Both the position numbers and the translations under genes were made by a program. A DNA stretch of 61,250 nucleotides from a virus: positions 1 through 61,250 of IMG/VR virus record IMGVR_UViG_3300047494_000010. One strand, given 5' to 3'. Of this stretch, positions 17,407-25,472 are shown one piece after another; within the stretch, counting starts at the first letter, position 1, and each line of letters begins with the position of its first letter. The notes beneath the pieces were generated by a model that did no database searches, was not told the DNA's origin, and saw nothing but the letters and a program-made list of their open reading frames with translations.

Positions 17407-18089
17407 TATTTATCTCCGGGCACTTGGAACTGCTTTGGTTTCAGCTGCAGATCTGGGTTATCAGCGAGCAGCGATGCTTGGTCAGCACCGATCGCCTTCT
17501 CAACTTGTGCTGCGTACTGAGTTGCCAGCTGTAGGCCAGGTGCATACTCGGCGTCTTTCATGCAAGCCTTCATCAGCATGTAGTCGAGGACTACAGGCGC
17601 ATAAATATCCGGGATGGTGATTGCGTTCGCTTCGACCAAGATGTCAGCGGGGATCTGCGAGTAGTTGAGCTCAAGGAAATGCGTCCCGTCAGAGGGTGGG
17701 TACACGTAGTACGCCAGTGGGTCTGTCAGGCTGTAGATGTAGTTCTGCACCGGGCTCGTCTGAGCAGCGGCGTGCCACGTGGGCATTTGGGAGTCGATGA
17801 TCTGACGATCAATGATGCGTACCGCGCGTACCGGTGTTACCTGGTCCGCCATGAAGTCACGGTAGACATCGAGGAGCATCCAGCCGTCTGAAGGGATCGA
17901 CTGCCGCGTACCGGGCACTAGATCAGAGAGAACGGTCTTAGCGTTCGCGTAAGGCTGTGCAAGGGTGATCGTACGCTGAGCCATGCTGAGCCATCCCAAC
18001 AACTCCGAACGCGTCCACCGAGTGTTCGCGGTATCGAGAAGCTGGATCGCTGCTTGGTTGATGAGCTCAGTGGCTGAAATCGTACCCAT
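17406..18089 (-). CDS. DUF6682-like head-tail adaptor protein (227 aa)
   Basis: The N-terminal 'ELINQAAIQLLDTANTRW' helix, 'ELLGWLSMAQRTI' and the later 'LDYMLMKACMKDAEYA' helix resemble the DUF6682 family found next to coat proteins in podovirus-like phages. It likely joins portal or connector to the tail. It is the first gene after a hairpin at 18111-18129. The specific role is inferred. Confidence 0.55.
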   Translation of the reverse strand: MGTISATELINQAAIQLLDTANTRWTRSELLGWLSMAQRTITLAQPYANAKTVLSDLVPGTRQSIPSDGWMLLDVYRDFMADQVTPVRAVRIIDRQIIDSQMPTWHAAAQTSPVQNYIYSLTDPLAYYVYPPSDGTHFLELNYSQIPADILVEANAITIPDIYAPVVLDYMLMKACMKDAEYAPGLQLATQYAAQVEKAIGADQASLLADNPDLQLKPKQFQVPGDK

Positions 18090-18110
18090 GCCTTGACCCT
18101 AAGAATTAGT

Positions 18111-18129
18111 CCGGGGCTCGTGGCCCCGG
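18111..18129 (-). terminator. Hairpin downstream of the decoration gene
   Basis: A perfect 7-bp stem CCGGGGC/GCCCCGG with a 5-base loop lies between genes. On the minus strand it is followed by ACTAATTCTT, which is only weakly T-rich, so it may attenuate rather than stop transcription. Confidence 0.4.
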
Positions 18130-18138
18130 GTGGTTTGC

Positions 18139-18591
18139 TTAGCCCGCGTGGGCTGCGAACCAGCTAACACCGTCCGCTGTGGTGAACGTGGTGGACTTGC
18201 CTGCTGCAATACCGAACGAACTTCCGATCGTGCCGAAGGAGACGTTCGTCGGTTGGCCGTTGAAAGCACCATTAGCCGGTGGGAATACCAGCAACTCGTT
18301 GGCGCTGCCATTGAATACGGTGATGAACGCAGCACCTTGGTTGGTCAGCTGTGCAGTGTTCTGAGCAGCTGCGCCGCCAGTCGTGGTGACGTTAACGATG
18401 TCGTCCACGAGTTGCACTGTGGCTGCGGCCAATGCGGTCGAGTTAGATTGCGTGGTGCCTGTACCGCTAACTGTTGCCCCCTGCGCGGCCAGTGTGACGA
18501 GGTTCAGCGGGCCGCTATAGGTACCAGAAGCCGCTTGCTTGGCTTCTGCATCCCACACACCGACCTGAACGAGTTTTGCTTCTGAGGTCAT
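18139..18591 (-). CDS. Capsid decoration or head-fibre protein candidate (150 aa)
   Basis: The ATG at 18591 has AAAGGA eight bases upstream; a longer ORF to 18654 is not needed. The protein is Ala/Thr/Gly/Asn-rich beta sequence without catalytic motifs (FITVFNGSANELLVFPP is a cupin- or Ig-like strand pair). Its place directly after the major coat gene is typical of decoration proteins, hence the proposal. Confidence 0.5.
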   Translation of the reverse strand: MTSEAKLVQVGVWDAEAKQAASGTYSGPLNLVTLAAQGATVSGTGTTQSNSTALAAATVQLVDDIVNVTTTGGAAAQNTAQLTNQGAAFITVFNGSANELLVFPPANGAFNGQPTNVSFGTIGSSFGIAAGKSTTFTTADGVSWFAAHAG

Positions 18592-18613
18592 GGTTTTTCC
18601 TTTTGAAAAGATA

Positions 18614-18633
18614 CCCCGAGCGTTAACCCGGGG
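18614..18633 (-). terminator. Weak hairpin after the coat protein gene
   Basis: CCCCG and CGGGG pair around GTTAAC; on the minus strand TATCTTTTC follows. This is a possible attenuator lowering expression downstream of the coat gene. Confidence 0.3.
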
Positions 18634-18640
18634 GAGCCAA

Positions 18641-19771
18641 TTAGTTGGCAACAACCATGGGGACCAGACCGTTACCGGAGGCGATGGTGTTGCCGTAGAT
18701 GTTCAGTCCACGCACCAGCGTTCCGAAGTCGTTCGGGTTCTGTAGGCTCTCGACCTTGGCGATTTGTGCCGCGAAGGTGATGGCCGACTTATGCCCGGCG
18801 AAAATCAAGTGACGCTTGACTGACCCGCTGAACCCCGTACTAGCTGCGAAGTTCGCGCCGGTGGTGTTGGTGTTACCAGACCAGTCATGCGCTGCGGTAG
18901 CGCGCGGAAGCAGGTTCGACACGTACACGGTGAAGCGGTCGATCGCACCGATCTTGCCGTTGCGCATGATCGAGGTGGCATCACCCATGAACTGGGCTTG
19001 GGCCAGGTTCGACTGCATGAGCAGTTGGCGCTCAACTGGACCGATCACCAGATAACGATCCGTTTCCGGTACATCGGCTTCGTCCAGCACGCTGGCCATT
19101 GCAGTGATGTTTGCCAGGATGTTGGCGGCAGTCAACGTCACCGGCGAGGTGTCGGTACCCATGTTGAAGGCACCTGACTGACGGCCAGCAGAAGCGCCGT
19201 AGTTGAACGAGGCCAAGCCACCGTACTTGTTCGTCTGCGGGAAGTTACCTTGTGCTTCGCTTTCCGAAGCTGACGAGACCAACACACCACTGGTTGCACC
19301 GTAGCCGGTGAAGAACGAGGTGTACAACACATCAACGTCGATCTGCTGCTTCATCTGCATCGCAGCGTCGGCACTGAAGATGTCCATCAACTTCGGCTTC
19401 GATTGGAGCTCGAGCACGTTGTTGACGTTGACGCCGAAGTACTTGCCCTTGGTGATCTGCAGCGTGAAAGTCGACGGGGCCGGAACGTCGTAGTTCAGGT
19501 TCTGACCGACCGAGTAGCTGTAGATGTTGATCGACGGGATCGTGTTGATGATCACCGTGTCACCGAGGTTTTGAATCTCGCCTTGCCAGTCGGTGTTGGC
19601 GATCTCGCCGAACACAGTGGCCGAGTAGAACTTCTGTGCGAGCTTGCCGGACCAGAGGGCCGGGATGAACGAGCCAGAGTAGGCAGTGCCCGAATAGGCA
19701 ACCTGACCTGCGGGGGTGTTAAAGCCACCCGCATTGATCGGGGTGGTTGCGCCTGGGGTAATTGTGGTCAT
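18641..19771 (-). CDS. Major capsid (coat) protein
   Basis: The 376-aa size, the order scaffold-then-coat, and segments such as ALWSGKLAQKFYSATVFGEIAN, GDTVIINTIPSI and a C-terminal HLIFAGHKSAITFAAQI are those of HK97-fold coat proteins of P22-like/podoviral type. It should form the icosahedral shell around the portal. GGAAGAGGAA precedes the ATG, the strongest ribosome site in the module, fitting high expression. It is flanked by scaffold upstream and a decoration candidate downstream. Confidence 0.85.
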   Translation of the reverse strand: MTTITPGATTPINAGGFNTPAGQVAYSGTAYSGSFIPALWSGKLAQKFYSATVFGEIANTDWQGEIQNLGDTVIINTIPSINIYSYSVGQNLNYDVPAPSTFTLQITKGKYFGVNVNNVLELQSKPKLMDIFSADAAMQMKQQIDVDVLYTSFFTGYGATSGVLVSSASESEAQGNFPQTNKYGGLASFNYGASAGRQSGAFNMGTDTSPVTLTAANILANITAMASVLDEADVPETDRYLVIGPVERQLLMQSNLAQAQFMGDATSIMRNGKIGAIDRFTVYVSNLLPRATAAHDWSGNTNTTGANFAASTGFSGSVKRHLIFAGHKSAITFAAQIAKVESLQNPNDFGTLVRGLNIYGNTIASGNGLVPMVVAN

Positions 19772-19828
19772 TTCCTCTTCCTTCGTATGAAAAGTTGGTT
19801 TTGGTGACCGCTACCCCAGGGGATGTCC

Positions 19829-20824
19829 TTACATTCGGACTCGGCCCTCCGAGATAGCGGTCTGGAGATCTGCTTCCAGTCGGTTAGCTTCTTCGGGGGT
19901 CTCGTACAAACCTCTCAGCAACTTGTCGTAGTGCGTACCGATGGATTCGTTCGTCCATACGATCTGCGCTGCGGGTGCTGCGGGTGGAGGAGATCCCCTC
20001 GAGCGTGTCGGTGCTACTTGGCGCTGGAGCTCGGCTTGAGGGTCAGGGACGTTAGCAGGTGGGGTAAGCGTCTTGCGGTAGGCATTGAAGATCCCTGCCG
20101 CTCTTTGTGCATCAGCGTGTGCTGCAGCTGACTGGAGCACCGTTCCAAGGGAGACTCCGAACAGTGGATCGATCTGCTTCGTCCATGCGATGAACTTTGG
20201 ATCGGTGTTCTGAGCTTCCCAGTCGGGACCAACTAACTCACTCATCGTGCGTTTGAAGATCTCTTCGACGGTGCCTTGCACTTGCGTACCAACCTGGCCA
20301 ACTTGTCCGTTGATCCGTTCGATTTCTGTGCGGAGCGCGGCGTTCTGTGCCTCGAGGGCTGCAGTCTTTCCGGCTGTCACACGTTCGATCAGATCGACTA
20401 ACTCTGGGCCAAACTCTTGTCGGTCTTTATCGGTGACCAATGGGGCTGGCGGGGCGACCGGTGCGGGCGGGGCGACCTTCGCTGCTTGGATCTCCTGGCG
20501 CATGGTTTCCACCGTTGCGTTCAGGCGAGACAGATTCGAATTAAGTTCACGATTCTGTGCGTGCAGCGCTGGCACTTCCGCGTTGTACTTTCCGAGAAGG
20601 GACTTGAACTTCTGTTCCCAATCCTCGGTAGCAACCGGGGCCTGCGGTACCACTGGTTGAGATGGTTGCTCTACCGGCTCAACGATTTGCGTGGTGCCAT
20701 TCGGAGTTTCCCCCTCTTGAACCACTCGAGGCTTGCCGTCACTTCCGGTCAAGGCTCTTACATACTCGTCGGCAAGGTTCAGGTTTTTCTGAACGGCTGC
20801 GGGCAGGCGAACTTCTTCTTCCAT
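19829..20824 (-). CDS. Scaffolding protein
   Basis: From ATG 20824 (AAGGAG seven bases upstream) the 331-aa product is acidic and helical, with coiled coil about residues 85-125 and 155-205, Pro/Ala/Val-rich linkers (VAPPAPVAPPAP) and a charged C terminus. This is the usual build of podoviral scaffold directly upstream of coat. It would bind coat during procapsid assembly and leave before DNA packaging. The ORF extension to 20878 runs into a repeat and lacks a ribosome site. Confidence 0.75.
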   Translation of the reverse strand: MEEEVRLPAAVQKNLNLADEYVRALTGSDGKPRVVQEGETPNGTTQIVEPVEQPSQPVVPQAPVATEDWEQKFKSLLGKYNAEVPALHAQNRELNSNLSRLNATVETMRQEIQAAKVAPPAPVAPPAPLVTDKDRQEFGPELVDLIERVTAGKTAALEAQNAALRTEIERINGQVGQVGTQVQGTVEEIFKRTMSELVGPDWEAQNTDPKFIAWTKQIDPLFGVSLGTVLQSAAAHADAQRAAGIFNAYRKTLTPPANVPDPQAELQRQVAPTRSRGSPPPAAPAAQIVWTNESIGTHYDKLLRGLYETPEEANRLEADLQTAISEGRVRM

Positions 20825-20840
20825 CTCTATCTCCTTCGCT

Positions 20841-20948
20841 CCGACTACGCGTCTGTGGTCCGACTTGACGGTCACCACTCTTCGATACGGTCAGCTACTG
20901 TTACTACGTTGTGTGGGTTACCCCGACTACGCTCCGGCTTTACGGTCA
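20841..20948. repeat. Imperfect direct repeat upstream of scaffold
   Basis: 20841-20874 and 20923-20948 share CCGACTACGC and TCCGrCTTkACGGTCA, the first copy having eight extra bases; a third partial copy (ATACGGTCAGCTAC) lies at 20885-20898. They fill the 121-base gap between two genes. They could act as RNA structure or regulator sites for the capsid genes; nothing proves this. Confidence 0.5.
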
Positions 20949-21197
20949 GCGTGGTGGGGTGGCTGTTAGCTTCAAGTAGGTCGTATTGGCCTGCTCGATT
21001 TCAGTCAGTAGTGTTTTCAGTTCTTCGGCAGCACCTTGGTGGCGTGCCGTAATTCTTTCGTTCGGACTTGTTTCCAATGCGTCACGATGTGCGTCGCGGC
21101 GCAGTCTCAGGTAGTTCAGGAACGGTGCTAATTCTGGTGCAGCCCTGATAACCTGAAGCGCTCGAGCCGACTTAGCGTCGAGCTTGGGAATACTCAC
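20946..21197 (-). CDS. Small helical protein (83 aa)
   Basis: The product is charged and helical (LTEIEQANTTYLKL at the C terminus) and contains no recognised motif. It overlaps the upstream gene by ATGA. It lies just before the scaffold gene, so an assembly role is possible but unproven. Confidence 0.6.
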   Translation of the reverse strand: MSIPKLDAKSARALQVIRAAPELAPFLNYLRLRRDAHRDALETSPNERITARHQGAAEELKTLLTEIEQANTTYLKLTATPPR

Positions 21198-21412
21198 TTC
21201 GAGAGGCCCGTTCCTGAATTGCGTAGTACGCTAAATTCAGTACCCTTTTCGCTGGCGGGACGCTCGTGGAACTCCTTGCCAATTTTTTGGGTTTCAGTGC
21301 CGCCCTTGCTCGAGCCTTTTGAATCGCCCGTGCCCTTGGCCATGGCACCATCCATACGGCCGGAGGCGCTCTTTTTGCCTGCTTGCAGGCTCTTAATACT
21401 GACTTCCGACAT
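21194..21412 (-). CDS. Small basic Gly/Ser/Lys-rich protein (72 aa)
   Basis: A disordered, positively charged protein (KSASGRMDGAMAKGTGDSKG). It is the first gene behind the promoter at 21450-21478. No family is recognised; head-morphogenesis genes of other phages often have such a small basic partner. Confidence 0.6.
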   Translation of the reverse strand: MSEVSIKSLQAGKKSASGRMDGAMAKGTGDSKGSSKGGTETQKIGKEFHERPASEKGTEFSVLRNSGTGLSK

Positions 21413-21449
21413 GACAATTCCTTAATGTAGTTTCGAGCTATTGGAACAA

Positions 21450-21478
21450 TACATACCACAATCTGCTAACGATGTCAA
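21450..21478 (-). promoter_or_regulatory. Sigma70-like promoter for the capsid module
   Basis: TTGACA (21478-21473), 17-base spacer, TATGTA (21455-21450) on the minus strand. The spacer TCGTTAGCAGATTGTGG nearly matches that at 28035-28051. It sits between the stop of the secreted-protein gene and the first gene of the scaffold/coat block. Confidence 0.65.
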
Positions 21479-21488
21479 GCTGTATGTC

Positions 21489-21842
21489 CTAACTGGATCG
21501 GCGAACCTCGAACCTGCTCAGCGGAAATACATATCCTTCCTTCTCATCGGTGAGAAGAACCACGTCGGCTCCGTCTGTTTTCCAGCAGCCGTGCTCGATC
21601 ACCGTATCCCCATCTTCATCGGGATTTGTCTCAGCGAACGCATCGAGCATGCCGTGACAATTCAGTGTGCTGGTGGGAAACAGATAAATCACACCCCCGG
21701 GGGTTTTCATAGCAAGGATCTCTTCCTTCTTGCCTGCCACGTGAGCATGTGTTCGCACTTGTGCCTCGGTCGGCGTCGAAAGCGCTGCTAGGGCTGCAGC
21801 GGTGACGAGATAGCCCGCCAGGATTAGGTTACTTATGCGCAT
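21489..21842 (-). CDS. Secreted protein with N-terminal signal peptide (117 aa)
   Basis: ATG 21842 has GGAGG seven bases upstream. The N terminus is a classical signal peptide (MRISNLILAGYL, hydrophobic core, cleavage expected after PTEA). There is no lipobox Cys. The mature part has two Cys (LNCHGM, HGCWK), possibly a disulfide, and a small beta domain. It would be exported to the periplasm; roles in lysis or superinfection exclusion are conceivable. Confidence 0.65.
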   Translation of the reverse strand: MRISNLILAGYLVTAAALAALSTPTEAQVRTHAHVAGKKEEILAMKTPGGVIYLFPTSTLNCHGMLDAFAETNPDEDGDTVIEHGCWKTDGADVVLLTDEKEGYVFPLSRFEVRRSS

Positions 21843-22143
21843 GTGAATCCTCCAAAGTGGCAACACGGGTTTCGATGGCACGCAGGCGGTCGTTTTCAGC
21901 CTGTTTGTCGACTTGTGCTTCTGAACGGCGATATCGGTCATCCTGCACCGCTGCCACCGTGGTCTGTAGGTCGTGTACCTGTCCAACCAAGGTAGTGGTG
22001 CGTTCTTCCTGGCGTGCGATGCCTTGACTCATGGTCGACATCGAGGTGGCCATCCAGAGCATGAGCGGCACAACGATGACTTGGACAAGTGAAAGGACAA
22101 ACTTAAAAGTGTCCTTACCAGATTCTGGTTGTTCGGTTGTCAT
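21829..22143 (-). CDS. Membrane-anchored coiled-coil protein (104 aa)
   Basis: One membrane helix (about residues 14-34, VLSLVQVIVVPLMLWMA) is followed by a long charged coiled coil. This is the layout of inner-membrane spanins and of some holin-like proteins, but no outer-membrane lipoprotein partner is found beside it. Overlaps the next gene by 14 bases. Confidence 0.6.
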   Translation of the reverse strand: MTTEQPESGKDTFKFVLSLVQVIVVPLMLWMATSMSTMSQGIARQEERTTTLVGQVHDLQTTVAAVQDDRYRRSEAQVDKQAENDRLRAIETRVATLEDSHAHK

Positions 22144-22147
22144 GACA

Positions 22148-22426
22148 TCACCATTTGATTTGAGTTAAGTTCCAGCCGACAACAGCTGCTGTTGCTGCGA
22201 TACCCACCACAGCTGCGGGAATTGATCCTGAGATCGCAAGCAAGACAACAGCGAGCATCTTCAAAACCGGGAGCGCGACATCGAGTGGGATCTGTTTGGC
22301 CATCCACACGTACACTGGGTTAACTTCTTTGCCGCCTTGTTTTAGGATTGTGTATGTGGTCGCGAGATCCACGATGCTTAGGAAACAGAAGACAATGAAA
22401 AGGATGTAGAAAAGGGATGTAGTCAT
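22148..22426 (-). CDS. Three-helix membrane protein, DUF5658-like (92 aa)
   Basis: Hydrophobic segments near 3-24, 52-68 and 70-88 and the central 'DLATTYTILKQGGKEVNPV' pattern resemble DUF5658 membrane proteins. Together with the next gene it could form a second holin/antiholin pair, although the 3TM holin at 12291 is adjacent to the lysozyme. Function unproven. Confidence 0.6.
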   Translation of the reverse strand: MTTSLFYILFIVFCFLSIVDLATTYTILKQGGKEVNPVYVWMAKQIPLDVALPVLKMLAVVLLAISGSIPAAVVGIAATAAVVGWNLTQIKW

Positions 22427-22851
22427 GATGGGGTCACTGGGATAGGGTTGCCGTTCGCGTCGAGGATCAGGTTGCCGTTCGCGTCTACTTCGTACTGCAC
22501 CGCGGGTAAGTTCGCAGGCAAGGGGGTGAAGTCGGGGGCGAAGACGCGCTTGAGCATCTGCGGTGTGATGACGTAGCTGCTCAGGTTGGTTGGTAACGGT
22601 GCTTGTGCGGCGATGTTCACGTTGAATTTGCCGTCTGATGCCATCACTGCTACTGTCGATGTCGAGCCGTCTGCGTTGGTGACAATCGATGTCGCGCCAG
22701 TTGGCTTGTAAAGCGAACCAATATAGTCAATGCACACCTGGGTGGGATCGATCGCTGGATTGCCAGTGCCGTCATCACCGTAGGCTGCGACTAATGCCGC
22801 TAGTGCGGTGGGTTGATCGATGAAGACGAGCGATGCTTGGATCGGCCACAT
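22423..22851 (-). CDS. Virion-associated small protein with DANGN repeat (142 aa)
   Basis: The C terminus contains a duplicated LDANGN/VDANGN unit coded by an imperfect DNA repeat. The body is a mixed alpha/beta sequence without a known motif. It overlaps neighbours on both sides and follows a spike-type gene, so it may be a fibre-tip or chaperone-like partner of that spike. Confidence 0.55.
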   Translation of the reverse strand: MWPIQASLVFIDQPTALAALVAAYGDDGTGNPAIDPTQVCIDYIGSLYKPTGATSIVTNADGSTSTVAVMASDGKFNVNIAAQAPLPTNLSSYVITPQMLKRVFAPDFTPLPANLPAVQYEVDANGNLILDANGNPIPVTPS

Positions 22852-25154
22852 TATGCTGCTACTCCCGTGATGACCTTAAGCTGTGCGTCGTTTGCGGCGC
22901 GCGGATAAACGTGGACGTTACGAACGACACCGAAGAGTGGGTAGGTACCACCAATTTGCGAGCCGAGCGTTAGCGTGGTCATGCCGGTTGGCGGTGTTGC
23001 GCCCGTACCTGCGACCACGGTGCCAGCATCAACGCATGCGTCAGAGTTTGCAATCCCGTACACGACGGCAGAACGATGAACGGCGTTCGGTGGCACAGCG
23101 CCCACAAGTGCCGCTTGCTGCGCAACGGTTGCCGCCGTGACATAAATCTGTCCCGTAGCGTTAAAGTTCGCCAGCAGCACGCGGTTGTTTTGCGTGCCGT
23201 CGTGAAGCATTGCAGCGGATGCCGTGGCTACTGTGTTCGCAGCTTGATTCAATGCATACTCCACCTGCAGCGTACCCTGACTGGCATTGATACTCGGCGT
23301 TCCGCTGCATAGGTCTTGTGCGCACGTCACTGCTGCGGAAGTGGTGAAAATCACGTCGCTTGCTACATCGGTAGATGCAACCACTTGCTCAAGCTGTGGT
23401 GCGCCGATGCGGATGTTGAAGTTGACAGGTGCGCTGGCGTTCAGTGTCACAACAAGTTCACTCATGACACTAGTCGTAGTGGCTGGCAGTGTGTAAGGGA
23501 GGGTTTGTGTTCTTTGAGTTCCGATAGCTGCCGAAGTGGGGACAGGATTGCTATCTGCGTTCCCAATCTGTGTGGAAGAAGCAAAAGCGTTAATTTGCAA
23601 TGCGAACAGGGCATTAGCGACAGATCCTGCCGAAAGCTTAATAAAGCTCGACGCAACCCAAATTTGTCCCGCCGACGCGGCTACTTGCGTATTTGAGTCG
23701 AAAGCAATGAGAGCGTAGCCAGTAGCATTCGGCGTCCCGGATAATTGAAACTCCGTGTAAGGAATTCCGTTCTCTGTGCCGGTTCCAATGACCGTCCAAG
23801 TTAGGCCACTTGCACCAGTGAGCACCCAATTGGTGGGGGCTGTTCCCGCACCTCCGCCAGTCATCGTATTATTGCGGATCGAGTTAGTACGCGCGCCCCA
23901 TGCCCGAAGACCAATCAGTGGGTTGCTTAGATTGATCGGTGTACCTGCGTAGCTCTCGACGATACTGTTGTTGACTGCGGCAGTAGTTGTCGGGACGTAG
24001 GTCGAGGCGACTTCACCGGGTTGATACTGACCGAAAGCAACGTCGACCTGATCGCCAGATGTCGCTAGCTGGAGCGCCACATAGCCGTTAGTCAGAGTGT
24101 TAATCTGCCCGGTTGACGAGAAGCTCTGCCAACTACTAGTCAGCGTTAGGTTGACATAGCCCCCTTGCACACTTGCAAGACTTACTGTTCCGGTACCTGT
24201 GCGGCGTCGAAGCCATATTGTGGCAGTGACGTATTGACCAAGGGTTTGTCCGGTGACCGTTTGCACCAAGTAACTGGCATTGGCTAGTGCAGTCACTGTG
24301 GCAGCTGTGGTGCCGCCCAGAGGGTCGGTAACGCCCGTGGTTACACTAGCGGTTGTCGGTGCCCAAGCTGCATTCGAAAAATTCTGCGAATTGGTCACCA
24401 GGTTCTGCTGTACCGCATTGCCATTACGGGTGGTGAAGTATTGCGTCCCATCGACACCAGTGCCATGGTAGGGGTAGCTGAGAACCCCGGTGCTGACGTA
24501 CTCACTCGGCACCTGGTTCAGGTTGCCGGTAACATCTTCGATTTGAAGTTTATCGAGAGTGAATACGTCGCCAGTTTGGATGTTGCAAGGAGGGGTAAAG
24601 ATGTTACGGGCGTCCAAGCCGAGCGAGAATGTGTTGATGACCGTCGATGTCACGACGCTAACTGTGACCCGTTGAGGTGCGCCCGTACAACTGACTTGGG
24701 TGACACCGGCATTCGACCCTGCACCATTGTTAGCTAGCCGAAGACAAATAATTCTTCCAGCTGGTCCGGTCACCATTGCAGTGGCGACGAGAACGCGCCC
24801 GAGGCTAAAACCGGAAGAAGAATTTAAATAGTAATAAGGACCACTTACGCCCGTTGGTACATTCGCGGTAAGCGTCTTTCCAGAAACCACCATCGATGCG
24901 CCACCGCCACCGCTTCCCAGCAAATTCTCCGATGTCGGGATGTAGTTCTGCACCCTCCGCAGCTTCGGGAAGCATGCTTCATTCGATGCAAGCTGGTTCA
25001 CCACCGAGTCCATGTCGGATTGCGTCGATCCGCTCGCCCGCGAGAATGTAAACCCTGCAGGTAAAGCACCCCCCTTCAACGAAGCAGTTAGGCTCGGTAT
25101 CAGTCCCCGGTTACCCGGGTTAGGGATCGGTGGAAGCGTGACGCGACTGCGCAT
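22851..25154 (-). CDS. Spike/head-fibre protein with carbohydrate-binding-like domains (767 aa)
   Basis: The N-terminal region 'PAGFTFSRASGSTQSDMD..' and 'RRVQNYIPTSENL' is the signature of a class of phage spike proteins. The remainder has repeated jelly-roll/laminin-G-like beta domains (for example 'PHGTG.DGTQYFTTRNGN' style segments and 'GAPQLEQVVASTDVAS'). It probably binds host surface glycans. ATG 25154 overlaps the previous stop as TAATG; the longer ORF to 25217 is not needed. Confidence 0.65.
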   Translation of the reverse strand: MRSRVTLPPIPNPGNRGLIPSLTASLKGGALPAGFTFSRASGSTQSDMDSVVNQLASNEACFPKLRRVQNYIPTSENLLGSGGGGASMVVSGKTLTANVPTGVSGPYYYLNSSSGFSLGRVLVATAMVTGPAGRIICLRLANNGAGSNAGVTQVSCTGAPQRVTVSVVTSTVINTFSLGLDARNIFTPPCNIQTGDVFTLDKLQIEDVTGNLNQVPSEYVSTGVLSYPYHGTGVDGTQYFTTRNGNAVQQNLVTNSQNFSNAAWAPTTASVTTGVTDPLGGTTAATVTALANASYLVQTVTGQTLGQYVTATIWLRRRTGTGTVSLASVQGGYVNLTLTSSWQSFSSTGQINTLTNGYVALQLATSGDQVDVAFGQYQPGEVASTYVPTTTAAVNNSIVESYAGTPINLSNPLIGLRAWGARTNSIRNNTMTGGGAGTAPTNWVLTGASGLTWTVIGTGTENGIPYTEFQLSGTPNATGYALIAFDSNTQVAASAGQIWVASSFIKLSAGSVANALFALQINAFASSTQIGNADSNPVPTSAAIGTQRTQTLPYTLPATTTSVMSELVVTLNASAPVNFNIRIGAPQLEQVVASTDVASDVIFTTSAAVTCAQDLCSGTPSINASQGTLQVEYALNQAANTVATASAAMLHDGTQNNRVLLANFNATGQIYVTAATVAQQAALVGAVPPNAVHRSAVVYGIANSDACVDAGTVVAGTGATPPTGMTTLTLGSQIGGTYPLFGVVRNVHVYPRAANDAQLKVITGVAA

Positions 25155-25465
25155 TACATGAGCTCCGATACCTCGAGGACACCAGCACCGCTGACACCGT
25201 AAGCAGACACGCTGCATGGTCCGTTGCCTGCGGGCAAGATAATGTCGATACGCTCACCGAGGCCGACATAGTGCGAAGTCTTGGTAGCGGTTGTGGCGGA
25301 CGCAGCTGCTGTTGCCGCACCGATTTCAACGTCGATGCGAATGTCGCTGTTGCGCGCGTAGACCGAGATGGCGTAGACGCCCTGCAGGATCGCTTGCGCT
25401 GCGGATGCGGAACCGCTGGGTGCGGTGATTTGGTAGGCTTGGCCTAATGAACGAAGGATGTGCAC
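25154..25465 (-). CDS. Small beta-rich protein after portal (103 aa)
   Basis: GTG 25465 has GAGG five bases upstream and starts eight bases beyond the portal stop; a further GTG at 25507 overlaps portal. The protein is rich in Ala/Ser/Thr/Val strands (YVGLGERIDIILPAG). It could be a decoration or connector-associated protein; no family is recognised. Confidence 0.55.
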   Translation of the reverse strand: MHILRSLGQAYQITAPSGSASAAQAILQGVYAISVYARNSDIRIDVEIGAATAAASATTATKTSHYVGLGERIDIILPAGNGPCSVSAYGVSGAGVLEVSELM

Positions 25466-25472
25466 GGTAACC

